Assembly: GCA_932521025.1 (NCBI GenBank)
Contig: OW051471.1
Location: forward strand, 6,820,001-6,884,000
Length of the DNA: 64,000 nucleotides
From: Oscheius onirici
Taxonomy: Eukaryota; Nematoda; Chromadorea; Rhabditida; Rhabditidae
Direction: 5' to 3'
Part shown: positions 33,277 to 46,028 of the stretch, in pieces
How positions within the stretch are numbered: the stretch's first letter is position 1
Layout of the letters: the number at the start of each line of letters is the position of its first letter
Notes under the pieces: model-generated
What the model was told of the DNA's origin: nothing
What the model saw: only the letters and a program-made list of their open reading frames with translations
Databases searched by the model: none
Position numbers and translations under genes: made by a program

Positions 33277-35525
33277 TTACAATCGGATACTCTTTCCCTT
33301 TTTAGCCTCCAAGACATCTTCCATGAATCCGAGACGAGCGCTTCGCGCCTCTTCTCGCGAGATGTTGCGATAGTTCGTCTCCATGTCGCGTTCATTAATC
33401 ATCTTTTCGCGGATTTTCCACTTCTTCTCGTCGTATTTCGGATTCACCATTCTGGAAATTTTATATTTCTGTAGTTGTATACAAAAGCGACTTGAGCGTC
33501 TCCTCGAAATCCATTCTATTGAAGTCGTCCATGTCCATTCCGCTATCGTCGATAAAGTCATCTCCGCTGTCATATTCATCGTCGTCTTCGTCCTCTTCCT
33601 CATCTTGATACATCTCGCGATATTTCTGACGTTCACGTTCGCGTTCTCTCTCCACACTGAAAAAGAGAAATCATATTGCAAGAACGGATGAAACGTACAG
33701 CGACATATTTTCCCAGCGTAGTTTTTCGTAACATTTCTGCTCCATGGCCTTTTTCCGTCGTTCAATCTCTCGCGTCTTTTCCTTGTCCATCGAACTACTC
33801 GGCTTGTTCGTAGATTTGCTGAAACTTGGGTTTGAAGAGTAATATACAAGGAAATCACCTCGATGACTGAGAGTATCGTTGAGCGCTACTCGAACTGTGG
33901 TATCCGTTAGAAGAAGATGAAGAATGATGATCTGTTGGACGAATTTTATTGGTTTCTGGCTTGCGATTCGAGGTAGAGGTTCCGAAAAGGCTTTCCATAT
34001 TAGGCTCTTTCCTGCAGTTGTTAGAGGACGGCGGAGTGATTCCAGCCGTTTTCATCATTTCTTGTTGCTCCAAAAAGCGCCGATCTCCTGGCAGATATCT
34101 CTTGCCAAGGACCGCAGATGGAATTGCCGGCGGAGGAGTTGGAGCTTTGATAAAACGTCCTTTATTGCTGAATAGTGGCTATAAAATGACGAAAAGCAAA
34201 CCAACTCTTTCTTTCCTTTATCTTTTTTGTCAGATTGTTTCGAGGAACTCGAGCTTTTTATGGACGAGTTTGACTTTGAAGAAGGACCAACTTCTGGTTG
34301 TTTAGGCATGGAAGAGATAAAAGAAGACGGCCTCGGCTTACTGGGCATCGAAGGCGTTCTTTGGTTATTTGAGCTATTATCTTTTGTGCTATATTAGAGT
34401 TGTAATAAGAAACAAATGGGATGACATACGATGAAGTGAGGAACGAGGAGGGCTTTTTGAAGGAATTGCTCGAGGATGCACTGTTGAATCCGAAATCCTT
34501 TGAACTACTTGGTCTATCCTCATTCTGCTTCGGAATTTTCGGCGGTGGTGGCGCCAAAGCAGCTAAAGCAACTTTCTTTCCTGCCGATTTGTCTGCTGCA
34601 ACTTTCATCAAGACACTGTAAGTTTAGGTTAATAAAGTACTGAATCAATCTGACTTGAAATCGACAGGAGGAGCAGCAGGCCGTTTTCTTTCGGTAGGAA
34701 GAGGTTTTAGTTTTGGAGCTTCTTTTTTCGTCTCTTTTGGCGGAGAAAAATGATCTCTGGTGTTAGCATGACGACTGGAAAGTCCATACAAGCTGTTGGA
34801 TTTGCTTGTCGCTACTCTATGCGGTTCTTTCTTATCGGCGGGCTTCATCTAAAACGTTCAATTTAACAGCAAAATTAACTGAAAAGACCTCTGCCAACTT
34901 CTTGTTCCTTTCCTGTATCGCTTTATACACGCCTCCTTTGTATTGTGTAGCCATGTTGTCCAATTCTTCCTCCTCTCTCCACTGCTGCTTCTGTAGTCGC
35001 TCCACATGCGTGTGGTCATTTCCATAACGAATTTGTAAATGAACTGGATCCATTCCAAACTGTTTTCCAATTTTCTTATTGGCCTGAAGCCGCGTTTAAA
35101 AACGACTAAACAAACACCAACCTTTCCTCCATGTGATTGTATTCGCAGCTGAATCAGATTGTCTTTTTCGATCTTCTTCTGTTTTTCAGCACATTTCTTC
35201 ATTTCTTCCTGCTTTGCCAGAAAGTTCTTGACTCTGTTAATGTCTACACTAGATTCCGTACTTCTCTTCTTCGGAATTACAAACTGGAAATGGAAGTAAT
35301 CCATGCCAAAAATATGAGACCAACCTTCTTTTCTGGCGTAGGTTCTCGCTTCGGAATGAATGCTCGTTTTTTCATGGCAAACTCTTGCTTGGCTCGTTTA
35401 TCGGCTTCAATCTTCTTCAACTCTTGTCGTTTCTTCGCTGCCAACTCCGAGTCGACAGTTTCCAACGTTTTAGTGACGCTAGTAGCATTTTTCGCAGCTT
35501 TGTTGAGAAGTGAATGAAAGTCCAT
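33277..35525 (-). CDS. spt-2: SPT2-like chromatin protein / histone chaperone
   Basis: Multi-exon minus gene; first exons about 35325-35525, 35122-35283 and 34892-35094, last exon ending 33277. SPT2 binds H3-H4 and DNA and helps keep nucleosomes during transcription. The N-terminus MDFHSLLNKAAKNATSVTKT with EEADKRAKQEF-like charged helices is the SPT2 N-terminal region. The middle is Ser/Lys/Pro-rich and disordered; an acidic block (EDEEEDEDDDEYDSGDDFID) precedes the C-terminal SPT2 domain, where NPKYDEKKWKI and ISREEARSARLGFMEDVLEA match the histone-binding fold. It is divergent from the SHPRH-like gene, about 480 bp apart. Internal exon boundaries are approximate. Confidence 0.8.
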
Positions 35526-36008
35526 ACACTGAAAAATGCTACGAAATAAGGCTAAAGGTTCCGGAATAAAAAAATGAGCAAGGTTCGACAGATAGGATGA
35601 CGAAATAGTGTGTTTTTTTTTGCAAAAGAACCGGCTACTTTTGTGAACTTCGTCTCACAATTTAATTTTTCTAAAAGAGCTCATTCTACGATCAGTAGCT
35701 TCAATTAAACAAACGTCCGAAATATGTTTTTGAAGTTAGTGGCGTGATAAATGTTTGAGGAAGAGACGAAACGTCGATCAATAAAACGAGAGAAGACTGA
35801 AAACGGGGCTGAAACGAGGTGAATGGTGAATGTCTGCTGAACCTACGGTATTGGCGTCTGAAGAAAAATAGAGTACGTAATTCGTGAAACCTAAAATAAT
35901 AATTCTTCCCTTACAATTATAGAACGCTGTTTCCGTTTATCCATCTCTCTGATTAATTGACTCACAACATTATTTAATTATAGTCAAATGAGAGAACGAT
36001 AATAAACG
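35526..36008. promoter_or_regulatory. divergent intergenic region between SPT2 and SHPRH-like genes
   Basis: About 480 bp between two start codons facing away from each other, so it must hold both promoters. AT-rich with no TATA box that I can place. Confidence 0.4.
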
Positions 36009-39000
36009 ATGGAAGAAGACCCGGTTCCGGAGCCGCTTCAGGAGGCGATTTGGGATGCTGGCACTGGAGTCTCTCTCATCCTCCGAGAAGATCCGACACT
36101 TAAGGAGAACTCGAAAAAGTTCGAGATGAATGAAGAGGTGAAAGTTTGTTGTAATGAGTCACGCAACTGTTTGATTCAATAAGACACTCTTTTCAGATTA
36201 CTGGTTATCGAAGTGACTATTGGTGCATGCCTCGAAAGGATCTCATCGGTTACAGCACCATCATAGTGGGAACAATCAACTGTGGAACCATTGTTCCCGA
36301 CAATCCAGAAGCCAATGTTCATAAACTGGAATCTTTGTACGTTCATTTCGACTATACATATTGTGGAGCGCATCCAACAAATGTTAGGGTGAGTTACCAG
36401 TTACTCAAATTAGACAAAGTTCAGTATTTTGTAAAAATGAAGAAGAAGCTGATAACGTGGAAAATATTGGTGAAGAACGGCGGTGTAATTGAAAACAGTC
36501 AGGCTTTCAAGAATTTCCACACGCTCTTACAGTATAGTTATGATCAGTTCGGATAAAAGAGACTTCTTCAGATATCAGAAACGAACATTGAGAGCCTGTT
36601 ATGAGATCGAGAAGGACTCAAAAGCGCTGAAGATTCACTTGACTATTAATGCCAAAAAAATCTCCGACAGTTTGGTTGTAGCAGCAGCAGACATCACCGC
36701 AGCTGTAAGTCAAACTACAAGATAGAAATCTAACAACTATTCAGTTGACTATCCAGCAAGGCCAAAGGTGTCCAGCTTACATTTGGAACCAAGCTCTGTT
36801 ACTAGCCTATCCACATTTGGACAGAATGCATATTTCTCGACCAAGAGTGCGATGGGACTACGATGGAAAGTACATTCCTGACCCGGATTCGAGCGAGGAA
36901 ACTGACGATGAGGCTGACCCTGAGAGAGAAGATAAAAATGAACTGGTTGGTATATTCTAAGCATCTTAAATTGAACATTTTTAGATGTCTATCCGATTCA
37001 AGATGTATCTGCCATACGATGAGATGAGCACAAGAAGGGATCCCAAAGTCGACTTTGAAAAGTTTTACGACAGAGTTGTTCAGAGACGAGTCAAGCCCCC
37101 AGATTACGAACTTTGGTAGCTTTTCATCAATTATTGTTTATTTGTCCGTTCAGTCTGGAGAAGCTGACCTGTGTTCTTCGTCCATACCAAATCGAAGCGG
37201 TTCAGTTTATGATCAATAGAGAAGTACAGACAGAAATCGTGATAAAAGACAATCCTTGCAGGTATTCTTATTAGTTATCTTGTATTGTTCTTTCCATAGA
37301 TCTCATCAACTTTTGGAAAAGCTTCATTATTTCCCAGAGCTGGGAGTGTTCTGCAGGAGTAACGAAATACCGAAATTGAATGTCACTGGTTTGGATTCTC
37401 TTTTTGATTACACCAGCAAGAATTTAGGTGGAATTCTTGCTGATGAAATGGGTCTGGGAAAGACTGTCGAGCTGTTGGCTCTGATTTTCTCTTGTCGACC
37501 GGACAACATCGATAAATTGCAGCTGAGATCGACCCGCAGTCGTCCTCTGACCCCAGTTGACCCTGTGAGAGAAGTAGTCGACTATCTCGTGTCAACAGTT
37601 GTCGCCCAAGAAGACGGCATCTTCGGATTGCACACAATTTTGAAAAGCAAGTTGATTCGTCCCGAGACGCGGAACAAAAACGTCTACTTCAACACCAATT
37701 CTCGCCATTACTTGAAGTACAAAAATATGGAACATTTGCCGAAAATCAACTGTTCCGAGTGTGGTGTCTCGTGTCTCAAGAACAAAATGCACTGGAGGGA
37801 CGAATTCACAAAAGAGGGAATTCATTTCGTCTGTCCGGATTGTATTTTCGCCGGATCTAATCTGCCGTCAGGAGCTACACTCATCATTGTTCCCCAAGTC
37901 TTGATTCATCAATGGTTCGAAGAAATTAGGAAACACGTCAGAGAAGATGTCCAGATTGATGTGAGTCGTTCGATTCCTTCTTGTTTATTCTTATTCTCAG
38001 GTGTACCTTGGAGTGGAAAAGGACGGCTACAAGCATCCTGTCTATCTAAGCCGTTGTGACATTGTGATCACTTCCTACGAGGTCCTTCGACACGAACTGG
38101 AGTACTGTGAGCCGGGAAGTTAGTTATACAAAATACAAGACTAATTCAAATATAGCTTTGCACAATCTGAGGAAGAGATCGTACGATCAACAGAGATGTG
38201 TTACCACTCCCTTGATTTCTATCGACTGGTGGAGGGTCTGTTCTGATTAACAAATATTGTGAAAACTGTTTATTTAGATTTGTCTGGATGAGAGTCAAAT
38301 GATTGAAGGTAGTGGTCGAATGGCCAGTCAGATGGTCGCCAAACTGCATGGAAGAGCTCGTTGGTGTGTGACTGGAACTCCTTTGATCAAAGGACCCGAT
38401 GGTATCTTTTGTTCTAACAAGCCTAAGCTCTTCTTCCCAGATATCTACGGATTGGTCTGTTTCCTCGAGCTGTATCCGTTCACCATTCGAAATGTCTGGC
38501 TCTCGCAGTTGTGGTTTCCGTACTGTGAGAAGAAACGCAACAGAATCGCCGACTTTGTTGGAACATTCTTCTGGAGAAACACGGTCAAAGGAGTTCAAGA
38601 TCAGGTATTAATCTGGTTTTTTTTCATTTAAAAAACATTCAGCTGAACATTCCGGCGATAACTCAAAATGTCGTCGAGCTGCACTTCTCTCCGCTCGAAG
38701 AACGTCTTTATCAAGAACAATTAGGAAATTGTCTCAGAAACATCTGTAACTTCTTATTATGATAGTCGTTTGAAAACATATTTCAGCCGATTACATAACT
38801 CGATATCCTCACAAGGCTTCGAGGAAGATAGCGAATCTGAGCGACGGAGATCAGAGGGACATTATGGGTTTTTTCAACAAACTACGCACTTACGTTTTAA
38901 CAGGAGGAAGTCACATCAAGAAAAAGAACAACAAAATGGCCGGAACTGTGGTCTATTCTGCCGATGTCCTTTTCAAAAGACTTTTCATGACTCATCGCTT

Positions 39001-41530
39001 AAAAATGGAGGAGCGTATAAGAGAATACGTCTATGGCATGTGCTGTAAGATCCAATCAATTTTTCGTTAAATTCTGATTTTCAGTACTTGGAGGTTTGGC
39101 TTGGATCTACGCCGACGACTCGACAGCTCTTGAAATTTATCTAAAGTTGCATGACGTTGAAGTCTTGATGGCCGCAGTGAACGAGATTCTCTCAAAACAT
39201 CTGGTATAATCCATTCTCTTTTTTCTTATTTAAATGTTTAGCCTGATAAAAAGCTACAAATCGACAGAACTCAGATTATCCATTGGTGTCGGGCAATGTT
39301 GGATCTGGGACAGAGAGACGAGACCAGGAACATAATGAATGGAGCTCCGGAAATGTACAAACCGGATGCGTTGAAGAAGAGAATGAAAGAGAACGAGAAA
39401 GAGTAGTTGCAGTCAGTTATTGGCAGACGACGAGAGTTCAGATATACTAGAAGAGAAGTGGCCAACCTGAAAAAATTCTACGATGACTGGAACTTGGTGG
39501 AAGAGGGCTGGGATCGCTTCGACAAATGTTTCGACTGTTGCACTTCCTGGGTACTCGTCTATCTCGATGCCTTGTCCCCTTCACAGTCACAAAGTTTCCG
39601 CAATGCTATTCTTCAAACAGATCTCTCAATGTAACAGATAACTGCAGCTAAAAATGAAAGACTTTAGGGCTCAACAGATCCAGCATTTCTGGGACGAATG
39701 TCGCCAATCGACGTTTCCGTACAGGACTTTCTTCTTCATCAAAGACTACCTGGAGAGACAGCAAGGGAATGTCGCTTCGCTGAGAAGAAACTTGCTCGGA
39801 CATGCTTTTCCCTATGACAAGGCAAGAATTCAATAAACTTAAGCTGAACTATACCATTTCAGAGGAAGAATGATTTCGTATTCGATGCAGAAGACGGAGA
39901 TTTCATTCTGATGCTGGAATGTCAACACAACGCCCAGTACATTGGTAAAGAAGATACGGAAGCTGAGGACGGAGATGACGAGGCTGTTCTGGAAAACTTG
40001 ATCAATCAGGACAGAACTACTACGAGAAGCAACTTTAAACTTGTGGTGGCTGAGGGATACGATGCCTTCAACTGTCCTCTTTGCGATCTGGAACGATCTG
40101 CTGTTAATCTTGAGAGCGAACTTCAAATGAGGAACGGAGAGTAGGCTGTTCCGTTGTATTTTCACGTTTTTCGTTTCAGTAAGCGTGTTTCTTTGGAACA
40201 GAACGAATGGTACGTTCTTCTGAAAGAACTATCAAACAAGAGGATTGGTGGAGCCAGCTTCTCCGAACACATTAAAGTGCTCTGGAAATGGTTTGAGCAG
40301 TGCAGGAAGACAGTATTGATGTCACACAAGGTTATTGTAGCTATGAAGGAGGTTGTCTGTCGATAGTAAGTGGTCGTTTGAACAATTTCCGCTCTTTTTT
40401 TTCAGTCGAGAGTTGAAACAAGCTCAAAGACGTCTTGAAGTAGGAATGGATGTGGATATGCCCGGCTTCTTGCAATCTGCAGTCAAGCTAACCATAAATG
40501 GAAATGATCCGAACGTCCGTTTAGCTATGAGAGACTGGGGAGTCAAGATGGACCAAACGAAGCAACAACTAGTTCGCATCCAGGCACAAATCAATTACGT
40601 GACCACTTTGAATCAGAACCAAAACACGGAAGAAAGGATGTGTCCAGTCTGCTTCGATGATATCGGCAACTCTTGGAATGTTTTTCCATGCTCACATTAT
40701 CTCTGTATTTCGTGTTTTGGTCGAATCAGATTGTAAGTCTTTTATAATTTCCTTCGGTTATTACCATTGTCGCTTGCACGCAAATGTTTTCACAAATGGC
40801 AAATAATAAGAGATTGCAGACAACAGATAAACCCCAATAGTCGAAATATCTACTGTGTGACCTGCCGAGCAGTCTGCGTCCCAGAAAATGTCATCCACGT
40901 CATTTCCGCAGTTCCCCATTCACGGGATCCCATACCCGGCTTGGCCAGAGGACAACAGCTCAACGTCAAATACGACGCTATTGTTAGAAAACTGCTAGAA
41001 GTTTTACAGAACAACATAACAAACAAAGTTAGCGTTTCCTTCTCTCCAAAGATATTTATAGGTTCTTATTTTCTCCTCTCTGACAGAGTCATTGGAGTCG
41101 TTCTGTGCCGTTTTACAGCAGACAGGTGTTCGCTACAATCGTCTGTTCAGTTTAGATCCACTGAAGATAGCTTCCTTCAGAAACGACGCCAATATTCGGG
41201 TATGAAACAGAAACAAGCAACAAACAACAATTTCAGGTTCTGATAATCCCTATGCACACGGGAGCCAGTGGCCTGAATCTGACACAGGCGAATCATGTCT
41301 TCTTCCTCGAACCGTCCATTGAGAAGGCTACTGTGGCTCAGGCTATCGGGCGAATGGCGCGAATGGGACAGACTCGTGCCATGACAGTTCACAACTTTGT
41401 AGTCATGGGATCAATTGAAGAAGAAATCCAGCGCCTCGTCAGCGACATTGTGTCCAACGAAGGATGGACACTATTTGAATTGAACGAGATGCTCAATTCC
41501 GCAGCATCCGCCCATGAAAATGCAGCTTGA
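36009..41530 (+). CDS. SHPRH: SHPRH-like SNF2 helicase / RING E3 ubiquitin ligase
   Basis: Long multi-exon gene from MEEDPVPEPLQEAIW (36009) to SAASAHENAA (stop 41528-41530). SHPRH couples a SNF2 ATPase to ubiquitin ligation in DNA-damage tolerance (PCNA) and chromatin. Seen in order: motif I GGILADEMGLGKTVELLALI, a PHD-like Cys segment (CSECGVSC...CPDCIFA), motif Ia TLIIVPQVLIHQW, motif II LDESQMIE (usual DEAQ), CVTGTPLIKG, long insert, RING CPVCFDDIGNSWNVFPCSHYLCISC with CVTCRAVC, and helicase-C HTGASGLNLTQANHVFFLEP with QAIGRMARMGQTR. Introns are mostly about 40 bp. Some internal splice junctions were not checked base by base. Confidence 0.85.
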
Positions 41531-41816
41531 TCATTTATATTATTCGATCCTTTTATTACCGCTAGTTTTATCTCACCACTGATACTCATTCCTTTTGGTT
41601 TGAAAAACCTGTTGTAAGTATTAGTAACGTTTATTTGCCACAACTTGTGTGCATAAACCATCTTGCCTCTCATGATGTGAAGCAAGTTTTTACCTGTCCC
41701 TATGATGAATCTCACAGTACTTAATCATTTTTATACAAGAATCCAATCAATGAAAATTTGTTTAATTCTGCCTCCAAAATATGGCAAGAAACGAGGTGTA
41801 AAACGTAAAAACTAAA

Positions 41817-42731
41817 CTTCAACCTTTGAATTTCAAAAGCCCGCGATGTTGACATGTCAAGACTAAACTCTAAAAAGCGAGTAGTCTCCTGAAGTATTCT
41901 AGCTCGACGTCGTCTACTGTGCGGATACCAGGTCAGGTCTATTTTGACAGAACACTAGACAATGACAGTTGACATTGCGAACAGTAGCGCCTCAGACACT
42001 TGCATTCTTTTGTGAAAAGAGACGGCAATTTGCCAGTCAGTTGTGAATCCGCCACAGCTGACAGCCTTCGAAAGAAGGTGTCATGCTCGGTCTCTCCTGG
42101 TCGATCCTTCACAATCGGTACTGCTAAAGCTCCAGTCCACCGTCTACAACTGATATTCTTCCAACAAAAATTGATCTACCTATATTGACTCCGATTTGTG
42201 CTCCAAATATCACTCTCTTCTCGGTTCTTGCATTGTCAGTTACTTATAATCCCTTTCTGAAAACAACAAAGGACGAAAGAACAGTAAACAGAGTTGGTAT
42301 CAATTACTGTGGCTCTATCAATATTCTTTTTTGGCGCAAAGAAGAGACTATCAGTCTTTCTCAAACGGTCCTTCGGTTCTCCAAGAACTATACCAAACAC
42401 CGCTGTGGATTCAAGGAAGTGCCCAAGGGACCAGGAGAGACCGAGCATGACACCTTCTTTCGAAGGCTGTCAGCTGTGGCGGATTCACAACTGACTGGCA
42501 AATTGCCGTCTCTTTTCACAAAAGAACGCAAGTGTCTGAGGCGCTACTGTTCGCAATGTCAACTGTCATTGTCTAGTGTTCTGTCAAAATAGACCTGACC
42601 TGGTAGAGAGTAGAGACAGCCATCCGCACAGTAGACGACGTCGAGCTAGAATACTTCAGGAGACTACTCGCTTTTTAGAGTTTAGTCTTGACATGTCAAC
42701 ATCGCGGGCTTTTGAAATTCAAAGGTTGAAG
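41817..42731. mobile_element. foldback-type element with ~300-bp inverted arms
   Basis: The left arm 41817-42102 and right arm 42429-42731 are near-perfect reverse complements over their length: for example CCCGCGATGTTGACATGTCA / TGACATGTCAACATCGCGGG and GACACCTTCTTTCGAAGGCT on the right with its complement on the left. The right arm carries a small extra segment near 42604-42620. The 330-bp core has no recognisable transposase. Long arms with a short core suggest a foldback or non-autonomous MULE-like transposon. Confidence 0.85.
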
Positions 42732-42764
42732 CTCACTAACGAACGTCACTCTGCTACATAAATC

Positions 42765-42895
42765 AGGTGACTCAGATGATCCGGCCAAGTTTCGACCGAT
42801 ATGCCTGCTTCAATCATGTGCGAAAGTTCTCTCCCGTGTGTTGATGAGACGAATGAAGAGATGTCTTGACGAGCAGGTTGACGATTGGCAAACCG
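42765..42895 (+). pseudogene. non-LTR retrotransposon reverse-transcriptase fragment
   Basis: The plus frame reads DDPAKFRPICLLQSCAKVLS, then RVLMRRMKRCLDEQVDDWQ, the fingers/palm entry of a LINE reverse transcriptase (KxRPIxLL...K). After DDWQ the sequence loses the usual GFRxGRST continuation, so this is a short dead remnant beside the inverted-repeat element. Confidence 0.65.
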
Positions 42896-43183
42896 AGAGG
42901 CTGGATAACTTTGTAAAGGAGTCTGTAAAGCGTCAGAGATTATCCAATCAACTTGTAACAGAATTTTACGGTTTAGCTAGTAAGTGTACGATCGGAGCAA
43001 TTAGGTTTATCATACTTGTGCTCGCGTATGCGTGCGAACTTAGATGGGGGCACAGGAGTAGCGAACCGTTGGGAGACGATTCTGGTTTACTTTCTTTGTT
43101 CTTTGAGAACCGAGAGACGTTACTGAAATTTACTTTCTGCACGGCTACGTAGTGCAACTCTGATAAACAAATCTTCATATAAG

Positions 43184-44760
43184 TTAAACGGATCTGAGGA
43201 ATCGTTTTCCAGTGGTGCATATGTCCAAGCCGTCTTCCAGGAAGTTGCTTCCCGTCTCGATTGATTTCTCAATGGTCTGAAAAGAAAAGTTTTCCAAAAA
43301 AGTGTCCAACCTGTTCCCAGCAGTGAATAGCCTTCAATCCACCGCGAGACTCAAAGGTCTTCTCCAACCAAGTTTCGTTGTAATAAGTGCTCTTGTAGAA
43401 GCTGCCCGGATCTCCAATAATGGTCACAATGGTCAGTCGATCCTCAGATTTCTCCTGTCTTGAAAAGACTGATTTTCTTTAAGACTTTTGAAATACCTGT
43501 GAGTATAGGCCTTTGCCAAGGAAACCAGGAAGTTGAGAGCAGTGCTGGCTCCCACATCGAAGCCTCTTCTCTTCAAAACCTGCACAATATTTTCATACAA
43601 ATATACAGCAAAGAAACATTACATGCATTGCAGCCGTACTTGCCAAGTCGGGCATTTTCACCGACTCGTGAACCACACTCCGAACCAGAGAAGTTGTTTC
43701 TCCATACAAGACAGGTTTCACATTATATCCATATCCAATTCCAGCTATTCCTGGCGAAACCCAGAAAGAGTTTCCGCTCGAGTTAGTAAACGAGTTGTTG
43801 ATGACATAGTCAAAAAACAGAGAATGTTCCGAATCGGAGAGAACAACTCTGGTCGGGATGTTATATCTGGCCACATATCTCCCCACGGAGCTGATTGTTC
43901 CTCCGGTACCAGCGGAATGGACAAAGTAGTCTGGAGTCTTTTTTCCTTGTTTCTCGTCCTCTTTCAACTGATTCAAAATCTCATGGAAAACATTGGTGCT
44001 TTCGTGGTGATAGTCTCCGCTCTCATGAAATTCCTCGGCTTTGTCTGCGTTCCCAAACTGATTGATGAAATAGCCGCCTCTCTTCTCAGCTTCGTTCTGA
44101 AATGTCAATTGAAGTCTATTTTTTTACGAATTTCAAACCTGAGCGTGGAAGTTTCTCAACGAGACATTCACTTTCATGATTTCTCCTCCATGTCCGGTTA
44201 TCTGGTCAATTTTCTCCTGTTCCAACTCGTTCGCAACCTGAAATTCCCTCGTTTTCTTAGAATCGGAGAGAAACCTACCACTGCAACATATGGAACCTTG
44301 ATCAAGGAACACATGTAGGCCTCCGAGGCGCCTGTGTTTCCAGAGGTCGAATCGAAGACGATCGACTTGGAATGGACTTTCCCTTCGATGACGGCCCACA
44401 TCAACAAAGCCCAGACAAATCTGTGTTTCAGAGTTTTTGTGGGAGTTGCTGTTTCATTTTTGAAAAAGATGTCGGCATCAGGGAACCCCTTTGGCTGAAA
44501 AGGGTTAGTGTTAAAGGTTTTTAATCAAATTACCGAGAATTTGACCAAAGGAGTGTGTCCCATGGATTCACGCTCCTTCCATAACTTGTCGATGGCGTCT
44601 CTTCTCCATTGCTCTTCCTCTTTTTCTCAAACTAGAGTCAGTCTTTTCAAGCCTTACCAGGAGTATAAGTCTTGCCAAGCGGTAATTTATGAAGCTCGAT
44701 GGGAGTGATGGTGTCGGCTAGAACTGTCGGAAGGACTAGCAGCCCAAGCCAAATTAACAT
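43184..44760 (-). CDS. secreted CBS/cysteine-synthase-like PLP enzyme
   Basis: Minus gene from 44760 to the TAA 43184-43186 in about eight exons. The N-terminus MLIWLGLLVLPTVLADT is a signal peptide. Fold-type II PLP features follow: RDAIDKLWKER...GHTPLVKF (N-terminal substrate loop), ATPTKTLKHRF (Schiff-base Lys region), DSTSGNTGASEAY (carboxylate-binding loop), and SAGTGGTISSVGRY (phosphate-binding GTGGT). Cysteine synthases and cystathionine beta-synthases make or rearrange cysteine from O-acetylserine, serine or homocysteine. An export signal is unusual for the family, although nematodes have diverged secreted members. The Lys sits in a TKTLKHR context rather than the usual GSxKDR, so the reaction cannot be assigned. 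Confidence 0.8.
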
Positions 44761-45043
44761 TTCTGAAAAGAGAACTTTATTGCGGGTTTGAAGAAAGTGT
44801 CGGATGTCCGTAAACAGTGACCCTTTTCGAAGGTCAAACCGTTTTTGTGTGAAATTGATGTTGTGACGAGACAAGATCAATAGACCGACGCTGTCATTTC
44901 ATTTGTATTCACCTTTTCTTCGAATAAGAATTACTACAAGTGGACTATAAGTAGTAACATTAAAAACCCTTTTGTTTCGATGTGGAACGTGAAAAATGAG
45001 AGAACTATTTTACAAGAATAAGAACCAGCACAGACACATTTAT

Positions 45044-45350
45044 ATGAGCGTTCTCATGAGCATCAGACCGTCTGGTTCGTTGGTCCTGTTTTTTTCGACT
45101 GGAATGGAAAGGGAAAAGAGTCTCCTGTCTGAGGAACGAAAGACAAAATCGAAATGGAAACGAAGGGAACTGTCTCTGTCAGTGGATCCGGTTCTGATCT
45201 TCATCTCCGTCGCCTCAGTTGGCAGTCTATTGGTATGCTCTTTAATTTGCTAGACCATCTGTTGAACAAAATCAGTTCCTTGTTCTCTTCCGCAATGTGT
45301 TTTCAATGCGCTTCCAGCCAGATGGAGATGCCACCTGGGACTGCGATTGA
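45044..45350 (+). CDS. putative small single-pass membrane protein
   Basis: Two exons, 45044-45232 and 45276-45350, would give 87 residues: a basic N-terminal part (LLSEERKTKSKWKRREL), a hydrophobic span (DPVLIFISVASVGSLLFLVL), and a short tail RNVFSMRFQPDGDATWDCD. The 43-bp intron keeps the TM in frame. No family recognised; an upstream Met at 44996 is in the same frame. It could be a chance combination. Confidence 0.35.
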
Positions 45351-46028
45351 TGCCCCTTTCTTCGAAAAGAGTAAACACGGCAATTTATTACGAAGATCAA
45401 AATATACAGCGTTTGCAAAGATTTCAAGCAGCAGGGCATCCTGGTCCACGCTCTCCAGCTTGACATTTGCAGTCGACATCCTTAAAACGAGTGTTCAGAA
45501 CTTTTCTTTACTCCAAAGGTCAATCTCCAAGTTATTACAAGTCTTTCCCGCACTAGCTTGTGGTGTTAGAAAAGTTTGAGCAGTGAGGTTGCGTGACAGA
45601 AATTGTCGTTGCAATTATTTCTTGATAAAGAAACTAGCTAAAACAGTGATCTAGCAAAACCTAATCATGTTTATCACCAGTATATCGATAGCTTCTCCGT
45701 AATGAAAAAGTTTTCGCTAATTGTAAAACAGAATTCATGCAAAAGATGTTTTTAACCCGTCAACACTTGTCAAGATTGAGAGGTAATCTTTGCCGATAGC
45801 CATAGATACAGGAGTAGGCAGGTTTTACAGAAAAGGGTGACTTTGAACGCCTACATATCGGATGTCTTTGAACCCTATAAAGTATAACGATTTGTAATCA
45901 GTGTGATTTTCTCTGCAAGACCCATGTTTCCGTTTATAGTCGAAAAAAAAAGTCCGGATACTCACTTTAAGTCTTCTCTCGGTAATATCCCTTCTGAATT
46001 TCAAGTTTAGAAATGATTAAACGCTATA
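45351..46028. other. intergenic with partial TTAA-element copy
   Basis: No supported gene. From about 45838 to 45970 it carries an inverted partial copy of the element at 17849-18315, ending ACTCACTTTAA. Confidence 0.5.

Noticed and set aside
42185-42592. ORF spanning the core and right arm of the inverted-repeat element as a transposase
   Set aside because: No catalytic motif and most of it lies in the arm sequence.
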